A DNA stretch of 64,000 nucleotides, taken from Tetraselmis striata. Its lineage: Eukaryota > Chlorophyta > Chlorodendrophyceae > Chlorodendrales > Chlorodendraceae. The position numbers were made by a program, and so were the translations under genes. The notes beneath the pieces were generated by a model that saw only the letters and a list, made by a program, of their open reading frames with translations, was not told the origin of the DNA and made no database searches. This document shows, piece after piece, positions 22,562 through 33,099 of this stretch (position 1 is its first letter; the number at the start of each line of letters is the position of its first letter). The stretch lies in contig VCJN01003372.1 of NCBI GenBank assembly GCA_006384855.1, forward strand, positions 124,001-188,000. Reading direction: 5' to 3'.

Positions 22562-23302
22562 GGACTCGCCCAGTAGGACGCGCCGGCAACAGTACCTTCA
22601 CTTGTTTAGTGGTCAGTGATACTAAGCGGGAGGTCAGATGGTAGCAGCGCCGCGAGCTTCCCCAGTCGCTGCCCTCACTCAACGTCCTGCGGCATTTCGC
22701 TTGCAGCTGCTAGACCGGACGCTGGACCTTCTGTGCTCCCGATTTGAGTCGCCGCGTTAGGGCAAGAAGAGTGCTGTCCATCTGCTGTTCGGTCGTCGCG
22801 TCGTCGCGAGGTACGGCATGTTCCGCGGCGGGCGCGGCGGGCGCGATTTGTGATATGGCGCGCGCGCGCCGGATCGGCGACGATTCGCGACGACGCAGAA
22901 GGTGTACGGCTCGGCCTGGTGTACCCTGTACACCTCGACGACGTCCCCAGTTTCACGCGTCGACCGCACCTGAGAGCACGCACTCGCTTGACGTTGATCA
23001 ACGGACTGCCCGATCTCCCCCCCCCCCCCCCCCCCCTACCCCCGTCGGAAACGAGTACCAAGCCGACAAAAGGGTGCTGCCGGCTTCATTCCCGGGACTA
23101 CATAGTCGTCCACCTACATACCGTACTTCACACCCGGGACCAGATAAAAATCCCTACGGGAAGGGGCAGCCCGTTGCGGCTCATCAGGCTGACCGTGCGG
23201 GCTCGGCCAGCGCCCGCTCACAGTCCGTGCACACAGGTGTCCCGGCAGGCGCAAGTCCGACACTCGCGCCCGGTTGGTGAGGCTCGGCGCACGCGGGTGC
23301 CA

Positions 23303-26300
23303 ATGCGGAGGCCCGCGGCGGAGGCGGCGCCGGGGAACGGCGGCGGCGGGGGCGGGCGGGCGGAAGAGGCAGAGGAAAGCCCGCTGCTGCCGAGCGCCGA
23401 CGGGGCCGCGGGCGCGGGCGGCGGGGGCGAGGGCGGGCTAGCGGAGCTCGAGTGCGTCGGCTTCTGGGTGTGTGGGCTGCTGAACAACTTTGCGTACGTC
23501 GTCTTCCTCACGGTGCGGGCCGGGCGGGGGATTCCGGGTGCGTGGGGCGAGTGGGCCGAGAAGGGGGCTGTCGCTTTGATGGTTTCGGAGCATCTTCTTC
23601 CTGAAGCGCCGTTTGGACCCGCTTGCATCCGCCCTGGGGCGCGCTGCGCAGGCGGCGGAGGACCTGCTGACCGGCCACTCCGGCGCCGTGCTGCTGGCCA
23701 ACATCCTGCCAGGGCTGCTCACCAAGGCAGCGGCACCCTTCTGCCTGGCCGGCATGCCTTACAGCTCCCGCATCCAGGCGTTAAGCTTTGCGCTGTGCGC
23801 TGCCTTCCTGCTCGTCGCCAACCAGTCCAGCACCATCGCCAAGCTGCTGGGTGCCCCCCCCCCTCCTTGCCCGACCCCCCGCACACCCGCGCCACGGCAC
23901 GCACATCAGCACAGGCGACGGAGGCATCGCCACGGGCATTCGCTGGGATTTTACGTAAACTGTGCCGCCGCAGGCATCGCGCTCGGCAGCGCCGCGTCCG
24001 GCCTGGGCGAAGCCACCTTCCTGGCGCTCTGCGGCCGCTTCTCCCCGCGCACCGTGGGCGCCTGGAGCTCCGGCACGGGCGGCGCGGGTCTCGCGGGAGC
24101 GGGCGCCTGGATCCTGCTGCGCGGGCCCTGCAGGATGGGCACCGCCGCCGCGCTCAACCTGCTGTCACCGGTGCCGCTGGCGGTGGCGGCGGGCTACGCG
24201 GTCCTCATTGCGCCGCGCCTCCCGGACGCGCCGCCCCCACTCAGCCCAGCAGACGGCGGCATCCCGCCGCCGCCCCCAACCTGGCGCCAGCAGCTGGACA
24301 CTCTGCGCCCGCTGGCGCCCGCCTTCATGCTGCCGCTCTTCCTGGTGTACTACTTCGAGTACCTCATCAACCAGGCCATGTTCTTCCCCGCCGGCCTCGC
24401 CGTCTCCGCACCCGGCAGCCGCCACGTGCCAGACGCCTGCCACCTGTACGCACGCCTGCAGTTTCTGTACCAGGTGGGTGGGAGCGCCTCTGCCCCCCCC
24501 CCCCCCCCCCCCCCTCCCCACCCACCCCGCTTCACCCCTCTCTCCTTGCCTCCCCGCTCCCACCCCACCTGCAGAGGCCCGGCAGTCCAGGGGGCTGTTT
24601 AGGTCACACGGAGGCGGTGTTGCCGACGGGAGACTTTCCGCGACGCATTTGGCGTGGCTGCAATATATCGTTGGCAGCGCGCCTGAGCCCCCCCGGCTCG
24701 CTTCACACAGTGGTTCGTTATACAGGATCAACATCCACAGGCAGTCAGACGCAGAGAAGGGGGGGAGGGGGGGGGCATTGCGGCGCCATCACAGAACGGC
24801 CGGCACCAACGAGTATCACAGACCCGCGGAGGCGAGCCGTGATCGGTCTTGTCCAGGTTGGGCGGCCAGGCGGTGTGCACGGGGAGCGGGAGTGAGAGTG
24901 CCCGGGGGGGGGGGGTCCATATGGGATTATCTAGGTATATGAGAAGATCCTATATTTATAGGGTGTAAAATCATTTTTAGTCCGTTAGGTTCTGACCAAC
25001 ACTTTGACTTCAGTTGTTCCATGTCACTGGTGGCTTAACCAGTTTAATAATAAGATGCTATGGCAATCAGAAATAGTAAATGTGTTGAAAATTTGATTAA
25101 TCTTGCAAGAAAAATGACAGGTACATCCTAGTCGGATTGCAAGTCAACTTTGGATAGCACAAAGTACATTATTTGACTTAATATTGCCCATTTAATCAGG
25201 AAAATATTACGTGTATTGTTTCAAATTAGATAGCGATCACTGACGATTACTACACGTTAGTAGCAGCACGTACTGGAATCGGTACGGGCGTACCACTGTA
25301 CCAGGACTCCGTATCCTTTCTACCAGTACGAGTATAATACTATTGTGATATGAATACTATTATTACTTACGACATTATCTTGCGGTGCCGTACCGGTAAA
25401 CGGCAGTTAATATACGCGGTACAATATAAAGATGGAAGAATAAAAGACTAACGCGGCATAATCAAAGAGTAGAATAGCGAAATATAATAGAAGTATGAAA
25501 TGGGTAGTTTAGGGTGGCAAGTTTAAACACAGTCAGGCGCAACCGGTTTAAACTACTTGCCACCTACGCGCAAGTTACTATTCATTGGCAGGTTTTACCA
25601 ACAAGCACATCTTCAAGCATCAAGGCGTACTTCATCTGTTGCTCATATGAACTCCGTCCCTGTTGGGATGCATCCATAGTCGTGTGCACACGTCCAAAAG
25701 GTATTTTGCGGGATCGGCATCATGTATTTCGTACGCAGAGCTCAACCGCGCGTAAAGTGTCGGTGACTGCTGCGACCAGATTACATGCCGGCGGGTTTGC
25801 TTGTACATGTTTGCAGTTGCACGGAACAGCGCAAACACATGCCGTGCCTGGGTAGCCACTCCATATGTCGACACTTGTCTTGATGACGAGCCGCGCCGAT
25901 CCTGCTCTGAGTTGCGGGACGTCCGCCGGGCGCAGCACCACCCTGCAGCATCACACTGGTTGTTGGTAGCGCTGAGCAGAGCGCCAATCCATGGCAAGGC
26001 ACCCTAGTCATGCAAAAGGTGCGGGCGCGCAGGGATGGGTATGCGCGTCCCGGGTGACGGGGATTGGAGTTGAAGGAGAGGGCATGGGGGGGGGGGGGGG
26101 GTTGGGCGCGCCGCCCCTCTGCACAGCTCCTGTGTGGCTCTATCAAGGTCGCCTGTCATGATAGGTAGCCGGGCTCCTCACGGTGCAGCCCTTGCGCGGC
26201 AGCTTGAGCCACGGCATGGACACGGAAAGGCAGCGCAGATAGGTGCGGGGGGGCTGGGCATGGCCCTCACCTGAGCGGGGGCATGTACCCTGCCGCTGCC

Positions 26301-27267
26301 CAGGTGGGCGTGCTCGCGTCGCGCTCCTCCAGCGGGCTGCTCCGCCTGCGGGTGCTCTGGCCGCTGCCGGCGCTGCAGGCCCTCAACGCGGCCGCGGTCG
26401 CCGCGCTGCTGCTGTCGCTGGGGGACGCCGGCGGCGGGGAGGGCCCGGCTGCGAGCGCGGTGCTGTGCGCGCTGGTCCTGTGGGAGGGCCTCCTCGGCGG
26501 CGCCACCTACGTCAACGCCTTCACCAACCTCGCGGAGGTACGGAGCATGTCCGTCACCCCCAGTCAACCAAAAGCGACAGGCCAACCGCGCATAGGCAAC
26601 ATGCCATGATTACACAAAGTACACACCTCGCCAATAAATCCCTTGCGATTTGAATGGCCCCTCAGGTCGCTACAAACTTGAAATCCATCTGTCACAACTC
26701 AATCAAGTTTCGTCTTGAGGATCGGTGCCGAATCGATTCTCGGCTCTGTCACTTCAGGGCACTATCGGCCCGGCGTGTCCCGGGTTTGCCCGGTTGATGC
26801 ATTAGCCCTTCGGGGTTCGAATGAGGCAATGGTCTATGGGCTATGCCAGACCTACGACTGCAGTTGGCGCACGAGGTCAAGTGCTGGGGCGGCTTTGGCC
26901 GATGTCCCGGGGCGAACTTTACTTATTAATTTGACCACGAATACAGCTTGGAATATATGACTCGATGGTGCAAACCAATTAATAGAGATTTTGTGACCCG
27001 CGAGCCCGAGGTACACATCGCGGTATGGGAATGTTCAAAGGCGTCGTGTGGACGCAACCTTTGCGAATGAGGACGCGGCAGATGGGCTGACAGTCGTGCG
27101 GCTCGGCGCACTCTGATCAGGCGACGAGCAAGCAGGAGCGCGAGTTCGCGATGGGCATCACCAGCCTGGCGGACAGCGTGGGCATCTGCGTGGCGGCGCT
27201 GTCATCGCTGGCGCTGGAGGGGCTGCTCCTGACGGGGATCGGCGCGCGGGGCGACCTGCGCTGCTGA
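23303..27267 (+). CDS. CLN3: CLN3/battenin family membrane protein, five exons
   Basis: Multi-pass protein of lysosome/vacuole membranes. Human CLN3 loss causes juvenile Batten disease; yeast Btn1 affects vacuolar pH and basic amino acids. Exons 23303-23512, 23652-23850, 23974-24473, 26304-26537 and 27121-27267 all join in frame with GT-AG introns, giving 429 residues (human 438). Motifs: an N-terminal Gly/Ala/Glu-rich tail with an acidic dileucine-like ESPLL; GFWVCGLLNNFAYVVFLT (TM1); LANILPGLLTKAAAPF; SALGE-equivalent SGLGEATFLAL; PLFLVYYFEYLINQAMFFP; VGVLASRSS; LWEGLLGGATYVNAF; and KQEREFAMGITSLADSVGI before the last helix. The start is the first ATG in the open frame, close upstream of TM1. 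Intron 3 (1830 bp) is AT-rich and element-like with a G run; intron 4 carries a SINE. A large hydrophilic insert (PPPLSPADGG) sits in the central loop. Confidence 0.95.
26745..26930 (+). mobile_element. SINE copy in CLN3 intron 4
   Basis: Shares the family core with 54005-54260: GGCCCGGCGTGTCCCGGG, CGGTTGATGCATTAGCCC, TTCGGGGTTCGAATGAGGCA, GGCTATGCCAGACCTACGAC and the end GGGGCGAACTTTACTT. The head (CCGAATCGATTCTCGGC at about 26731) resembles a decayed tRNA T-arm. Same orientation as the gene. Confidence 0.7.
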
Positions 27268-27344
27268 CGGCGGGCAGCGGCTGCCTGCTCAGGGGCGGGG
27301 AGGACGGCGACCCTGGGACCACTGGGGCTCCCACTCACACCAAC

Positions 27345-27378
27345 GCCGTCTTGAAAACGGCAATTCGGGATTCGAATC
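27345..27378 (+). other. tRNA-like arm pair (not a full tRNA)
   Basis: GCCGTCTTGAAAACGGC forms a 5-bp stem with a 7-base loop CTTGAAA (Ser-type TGA position). CGGGATTCGAATCC, a T-arm/B-box-like sequence, follows. No acceptor stem, D-arm or long variable arm is visible, so it may be a tRNA-derived repeat fragment. Confidence 0.3.
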
Positions 27379-27769
27379 CTTTGTCATTGACAAATATTCC
27401 GAATTCGCATTAGTACGAAGGCGCAGCCCAGATCCGAGACTGGTCGACCTCATTCGTCCCCCTGCAGTCGTGCCGGAAGGTCGTTGGCCCTCTGAAGCAC
27501 CGCACCGGCCCACACAAGCCTGGCCAATGAGGTACTGCGTGACTGAAGGTGCAATGTATGCTCCTCCGCGAGGCTCCCAATCTGAGCAGATGTTGCCCTG
27601 TCTGTGTCACTCAGCAGCACGGCTCGAATACAACTGAAACGGCCGCGCCACTCGGCTTACAAGTGGCGCAATGTGCGCGGGGCATCAGACCTCGACTAGG
27701 ACCATGCAATTGTGTAGGCGCCGTTGCTCCCGCAGTCAAGTTCCCTAGCTAGGGTGACTGCATCACGGC

Positions 27770-28000
27770 ATATTATGCTCAGGAGGTCCCCGGATCGATT
27801 CCCGGCCCTGTCACTTCCCGGCAATATCGTCCGGGCCCGTGTCCCGGATTAACTCGGTTGATGCATTCGCCCTTCGGGGTTCGAATGAGGCAACGGTCTA
27901 TTGGCTATGCCAGACTTACGGCTGCAGAGGGCGCAAGAGGTCACGTGCTGGGGCAGCTTCGGGCGATGACCCGCGAACTTGGGCGAACTTTACTTTTACT
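27770..28000 (+). mobile_element. diverged SINE copy
   Basis: Starts with a T-arm-like CGGATCGATTCCCGGCC, continues with family core sequence (GTTGATGCATTCGCCC, TTCGGGGTTCGAATGAGGCA, GGCTATGCCAGACTTACGGC) and ends GGGCGAACTTTACTTTTACT. It is more diverged than the 26745 and 54005 copies. Confidence 0.65.
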
Positions 28001-28964
28001 TTTTGTTATGTACAGTGCACTGCCTCTTGTTGTCGTATTGTTATTTAAATTTAAAAATTCTTCAACTTTATCCCGGGGAGAATCACTCCAGCTGTCCTAC
28101 GGCCCGGTGAGTGGGGGCGGCATTCTCCCAATAGGGGCGGCATTGCCCAGAGCTTGTAGTCCTCTGAAGTCCCTACTGTCCGTACCGGATGTTGCACTGG
28201 CGTAGTCCGGCGTAGTCCCCGTCTCCGATATTGCACCACAACGGTACTAATTGTCATCAACGGCACGAGTATGTTTATTAATTCGTGGAAGGGCTATCAC
28301 ATGCGTACAAGGGCGCCATCTTGTACACGCCACCCACACCGGAGAGCACGGCGCTCGTCCGTAGAAACACTACGCGGCCACGTGACTGCCCTGATGAATT
28401 TCCAGACTAACAGGTGTGATTGCACATTGACAATAGAGACTGCAAGGTTTGGGAGGAAACAAAGCAGTGATTCCAATGTTAGGGATTCTAGAAATATCAT
28501 ACACCCCTCCACAGAAGTCCCAGGCACCTTTCCCGCCGAATTCGAGCTTACGAATAGCAGGGCATCTGAATTTACGTTTATGACCTTAAATCCTGGAGTG
28601 TTGCACATTTATGCTCAGCCTTCATCACCATAGGGTGTAAGCAAGCCCTTTGCTCCCACCAAGTGTCCTACACGAGTGGCACTTGCGCCACACTGAGCGT
28701 TTCCAGTTACCCCAGAACAACACACTGAATGCCCCGCACGTCCCGGCACGCACGCATAGATCATAGCCTGGTGGGGTGGCCATGAGTAAGCAAGGAAACA
28801 TATCAGCAAAGCGGCTCGGATATTTTTGGGTGGGGTGGGGCCATGGTGGCGTGCGCCCGTGCGCGATGTGGCGTGATACCACTGCACGGTCTCAGTGTAG
28901 CCGCGCATGGGCATGTGGACCAAATTTGCAAACCCCTTACTTCTGTGGAGAGGTCCAATTACTA

Positions 28965-30020
28965 GCTACTGCTGCACCTCATGCTCTCAGCACTCCAATT
29001 GTTGGAGGGTTGTAGATTCTAAGGCTGTATCACAGCACATGTAAGCTCATGAGATGCTGCTGTAACAAGGCTGTATCATTGTTTGATTGTGCCTTTGTTG
29101 AACAATTGTCATTACTTTCCTGCTTCACTGTAGCATAAATGTGTGTAATTTGTAATTGCTGCATATCTTTATTATGTGTCAGCTTGGGTCCCGCCCTGGA
29201 GGGGTATGTTGGGACAGTGCCTTGTACATTCATGTGGTGTGGTCCTCGGCCCGGTTCGGACCGGTATACAAGCTCTACAATATCGGATGATGACATCCAA
29301 GTCCGATTGGCACCTTTCCGAGCTTGATATGTCGACATGGTTTCGGAGCTACGGTGGTGATCCTGTATGGCAAAGGACCCGGGTTTGACTCCACCAGCAG
29401 CATTTCGAGATTTCAATGGTTCTCCTTCCCCTATATCCGGTGTAAGTCCGATTCGTAGCTTCCGGTGATGCGATCATCAATTCCCAAGATTCTCCTACAT
29501 GACGGCTTAAGTGCGATGATTATGACGACAAGACGCAGTTCCCTAGGGTGACTGCATCACGAAACATTGTGTTCAATGCACTGCCTCGTGAAAGTAAAGT
29601 AAAGTTCGCCCCGGGACATCGGCCAAAGCCGCCCCAGTACTTGACCTCTTGCGCCAATTGCACTCGCAAGTTTGGCATAGCCCTTAGTGCACTGCCTCTT
29701 GTTGTCATATTGTACTTTAAACCGAAAATTCTTCCAAATTCTTCCGAAATTCGTTCTTAGCCATTGCTGCATCTCGTGCTCTCAGCACTCCAATTCCTGG
29801 AGGGTTGTAGATTCTAAGGCTGTATCACAGCACATGTAAGCGCATGAGATTTTTTGCAACACGGCTGTATCATAGGCTGATTGTGCCTTTGTTGAACAAC
29901 TGTCATTACTTTCCTGCTTGACAGTGGCATAATTAATTTTCTGTGTAATATATGAATGCTATAGCGACTACATATATTTAGTATGTGTCGGTTGAAGTCC
30001 CGCCCTGAAGGGGCACGCCG
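28965..30020. repeat. about 240-bp direct repeat pair (28965-29215 and 29757-30020)
   Basis: The two copies share CTCTCAGCACTCCAATT, GGAGGGTTGTAGATTCTAAG, TGATTGTGCCTTTGTTGAAC and GTCATTACTTTCCTGCTT, with scattered differences. They lie beside a Copia RNase H fragment (30170-30400), so they may be LTR remnants. TGGTTTCGGAGC at 29338 directly follows CGACA, which resembles an LTR end plus primer-binding site. The fossil interpretation is tentative. Confidence 0.5.
29594..29690 (-). mobile_element. SINE fragment, inverted
   Basis: AAAGTTCGCCCCGGGACATC followed by GGCCAAAGCCGCCCCAG is the reverse complement of the SINE 3' half. About 100 bp remain, including the GTAAAGTAAAG tail. It lies between the two direct repeats of 28965-30020. 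Confidence 0.6.
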
Positions 30021-30169
30021 ATATTTATTCTGCAATGGCTACTGGGTCATTTATTACATTCATACAGAATATGACTAAGTTACTGCGACACCTCTCTTGA
30101 ATGAGGACATGATGAGGATACATGTAGAAATAAATATGTACTAATCGCACAGAGATCAGAGCTTATTCA

Positions 30170-30400
30170 CTACATAATCCTGATGGGCAGTGCCTCAAAC
30201 TGAGGATTGTTCAGCGGCATGGTGAAGATATCAGCAATCATAGAGCTGCTGAGCTCGTAGTACATCTTGATGATGCCATCCATGTGGGCGTCGCGCACAA
30301 AGTGCAGCCGGATATCCAGGTGTTTGGTGCGGTTGGATTTGCTTGTCGCAAAGGCAATGCATGCCTGGTTGTCTTCTGCATTGGAGGTTTGTATGGTGTA
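30170..30400 (-). mobile_element. Ty1/copia RNase H fragment
   Basis: The minus strand reads as the C-terminal end of a Copia RNase H: EDNQACIAFATS, RTKHLDIRLHFVRD, then MIADIFTMPL. The same block exists in the large Copia element near 46280-46480 (EDNQACITVATN, TKHPDIQLHFVRDA), but the two differ clearly, so this is another, older copy. Only a fragment was recognised. Confidence 0.7.
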
Positions 30401-30659
30401 TGGGGTGTGGGATTTATGGTTTAGGGTTTTAATTCAAAACACCCTAAACCAGTGTTTTTGGGAACCCTAACTCCTCCATCATTTTACGCAGGAGCTTGGC
30501 CTCTTGAGTAACCAAACTGAGCGCAAGGTATGCAGCCTCAACTGTGGAAAGAATTACTAGGGGCTGCAGTTTGGAGGCACAACTGACAGCTGCGCCGCAC
30601 AGGAAGAAGACATAGCCGCTGGTGGCTTTGCAACTACATGGATAAGCGGCCGGGTAGTT

Positions 30660-31095
30660 GGTTTTACTGAACTTACAACGATTGAGTGTGCTTCCGCCAA
30701 ATGTGAGACTAGTCTACTGCGGTCAGCGCGGACTGCCAGCAGCACGGTGGGCAGTGACCCACGACGAGCCGGCGGCATGGTGGACATCGGCCACCGTTAC
30801 AGACTGGCTGCAGCTAGTGGCACATAAGTTGGAGGAGTACCCGCCTCCCGGGTTCGTGTGGACGTCACACTCTCTCCCCAAAGCCGCGGCCACTGCGGCG
30901 TACACCATCGGCGTGGTGCTGCAAAAGATCAAGCACTTTGGCGGTTGGGCGCAGTTGTCCAGCGTCGTGCTCGACTACATCAATCTCGCGGCGCTGCCGT
31001 GCTGTGTGGCATCGTGGCAGCTCTTCGGCTGGCTCACCCCTAAAAACGACGGGCTGCTCGCGACCCCCGCGACGGACGGTGTGTTGCAGAAGTGA
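30660..31095 (+). mobile_element. C-terminal YR (tyrosine recombinase) fragment
   Basis: The plus frame has the C-terminal catalytic region of a DIRS/Crypton-type recombinase: WTSHSLPKAAATAAYTIGVV, FGGWAQLSSVVLDYI. The related copy at 59180-59560 has the fuller SHSLRKG box. It ends 15 bp before the gypsy LTR, so the gypsy element landed right at the end of this older element. Fossil, incomplete. Confidence 0.65.
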
Positions 31096-31109
31096 ACCGT
31101 GACCAGTTT

Positions 31110-31625
31110 TGCGACAGTCTAGGGTGCCTCACGCAGGTCAAGCAGACAAGGCTGTCGTAAACACACAGAAGGCAGCAGAGAGAGAAAGAAACAATGGTTA
31201 CAACGTTGTCACCACCCGCCGCTATTTATGCGTATGGCTAGCTCACAGCTAGCCACCACCAAGCGGCACGCGCACTGCTGAGCGCGTCACCGTGGAGAGT
31301 CGTGCCTTGAAGTGTCGAACAGGAGGTCGTCGCTTAGAGACCTCCGCACATGTAGTTGACACATCAGTTTATACACAAGTATACAACTGATGTTACAGAG
31401 GCAGGTGCATTATACATATATGCCTGCTACGGGTACGCACATGCGTATTATCCCGTAACTACTACTGAACAGTGTACCGGTACCAGTAGGACTCATCTCA
31501 TGATTCATCATCCACCAGTACTCGTATTGTGGCGCGTGACACACGCGCTCACACATACGATACAGCAGCAGGTACTGATGCTACGATCATACAGTACCCG
31601 TACAGAGTATGCCATTATTGTCACA
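31110..31625 (-). repeat. 3' LTR of the gypsy element
   Basis: 516 bp, starts TGCGACAGTCTAGGG and ends TTATTGTCACA on the plus strand. Three differences from the copy at 37528-38043. Confidence 0.95.
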
Positions 31626-31689
31626 CTACATCTCTCCCCCCTTGACAACAGTGTGAAATAGCATTCCACAGGCAGTTTAATTTGCAGTC

Positions 31690-33030
31690 GGCACACGTGC
31701 CGGGTATTTATGCATATGCTCCACAAATTCAGGTGACTTTACAAAGTCCAACCATTTGGGAGTAGCCATAAAATCCTGCAATGCTATTGTCCTTTTAACA
31801 TCAAACAAACGATGCCAAACAGGGGCAATAGACTCATCCGCAAAGTGAACAAGAAATTGCAACTGGGTACCACGTAAACCGGGCATGGAACCGATCTTAA
31901 CGCTGGTAATCTTGTCAATCTCATACTCATCATCAGAGTCGTCACCGGTACCAACAACAAGAGGTACATGCGGGCGCAACGGCGCAGTGGGACAGGGTCT
32001 CAAGTTATTAACATGAAATACTGGGTGCAACTTAACACCAGCAGGTAATTTCAGTCGATAACTATGACCGCCAATTTTCTCTACAATAGAAAATGGGCCA
32101 AGCTGCTTGTCCATCAGCTTTTTGCAAGGCTGACCTTTGACCTTAAGCAGACGGGTATCCACAGATACTCTATCTCCAACATTGAAGATAGGAGGATTGC
32201 GCTGTTGCCTAACACTAGGTCGAACAGTCAATTCATCTTTATGGACAGCCAACACTGACCGAACCAACTCGTGAATCTCCTTCATATCTTGGATACGTTG
32301 CTGAGCATCACGAGAGAATGCTATTGTTGGTCTCATACCAAACAATACATCCGGAGGCGTTTCAGGATTGAAACCATACATAACCTCAAATGGTGCATGC
32401 TCAATGCCAAGTGCTTTGTTGGAATTATACGCAAATTCCATCAATGGTAACTGGTCTACCCAGTTTGAACCATCGAAACAACAAAACGCACGAGCCAACT
32501 CAGTGACTATGGCATTAATGCGTTCGGTCAAACCATCTGTTTCAGGATGTTGGCCACTAGACATGTTCAATTTAGTGCCAAGTCTCCGCCACAGAGTTTG
32601 CCAGAATGCAGACAGGAACCGTGGATCTCTATCAGAGACGATCGCACGAGGTATTCCATGCAGCCTGAATACTTCTTTCAGAAATAATTCAGCTGCCTGT
32701 CCACCAGTCACGTTGACTGTGGTTGGAATAAAATGTGCTTGCCGGGACAGATGGCAACACACAACCAACATAGTATTATAACCATTACTCTCAGGTAACT
32801 CGGTTATAAAATCCAAACCAACCGTATGCCATGGACGTGGCGGTACTGGTAAGGGCTGTGTTGGTGCAGGTGGCTGCGGACGTGCACGAACACGCCGGCA
32901 CACCGAACATTGTTCACAATAGGTTTTCACGTCATGTCGTATGCGTGTCCACCAAAAACGGTCCAAGGCACGTGCCAAGGTGCTTGCATAAGCACGGTGA
33001 CCAACAGAATCATGTAGCTCATACAATATC
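31690..33030 (-). mobile_element. gypsy integrase with chromodomain-like tail
   Basis: An HHCC zinc-binding N-terminus (ELHDSVGHR ... CEQCSVC) and the DDE core (HTVGLDFITELP, IVSDRDPRF, HPETDGLTERIN) are visible. The C-terminal part has FHVNNLRPC and then DDEYEIDKITSVKI ... FLVHFADE, the position and pattern of a chromodomain. Chromodomains in this family guide insertion toward marked chromatin. Confidence 0.9.
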
Positions 33031-33099
33031 TTATTGATGATGTCACGATTGGTTGGTATGCAAAGACGTCCATGTCTCCAAAACTAACCATCGTGCTCT

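Noticed and set aside
22850-24942. Long plus frames of 681 and 326 codons across the CLN3 locus
   Set aside because: Wrong-frame read-through of GC-rich CLN3 exons and introns; composition is Pro/Arg/Ala filler, while the CLN3 frame matches its family at every exon.
27345-27378. tRNA-Ser gene
   Set aside because: Only anticodon-arm- and T-arm-like pieces; no acceptor stem, D-arm or long variable arm.
30419-30450. Telomere-type TTTAGGG sequence
   Set aside because: Only one or two units on each strand, forming a short inverted repeat; not a telomeric array.
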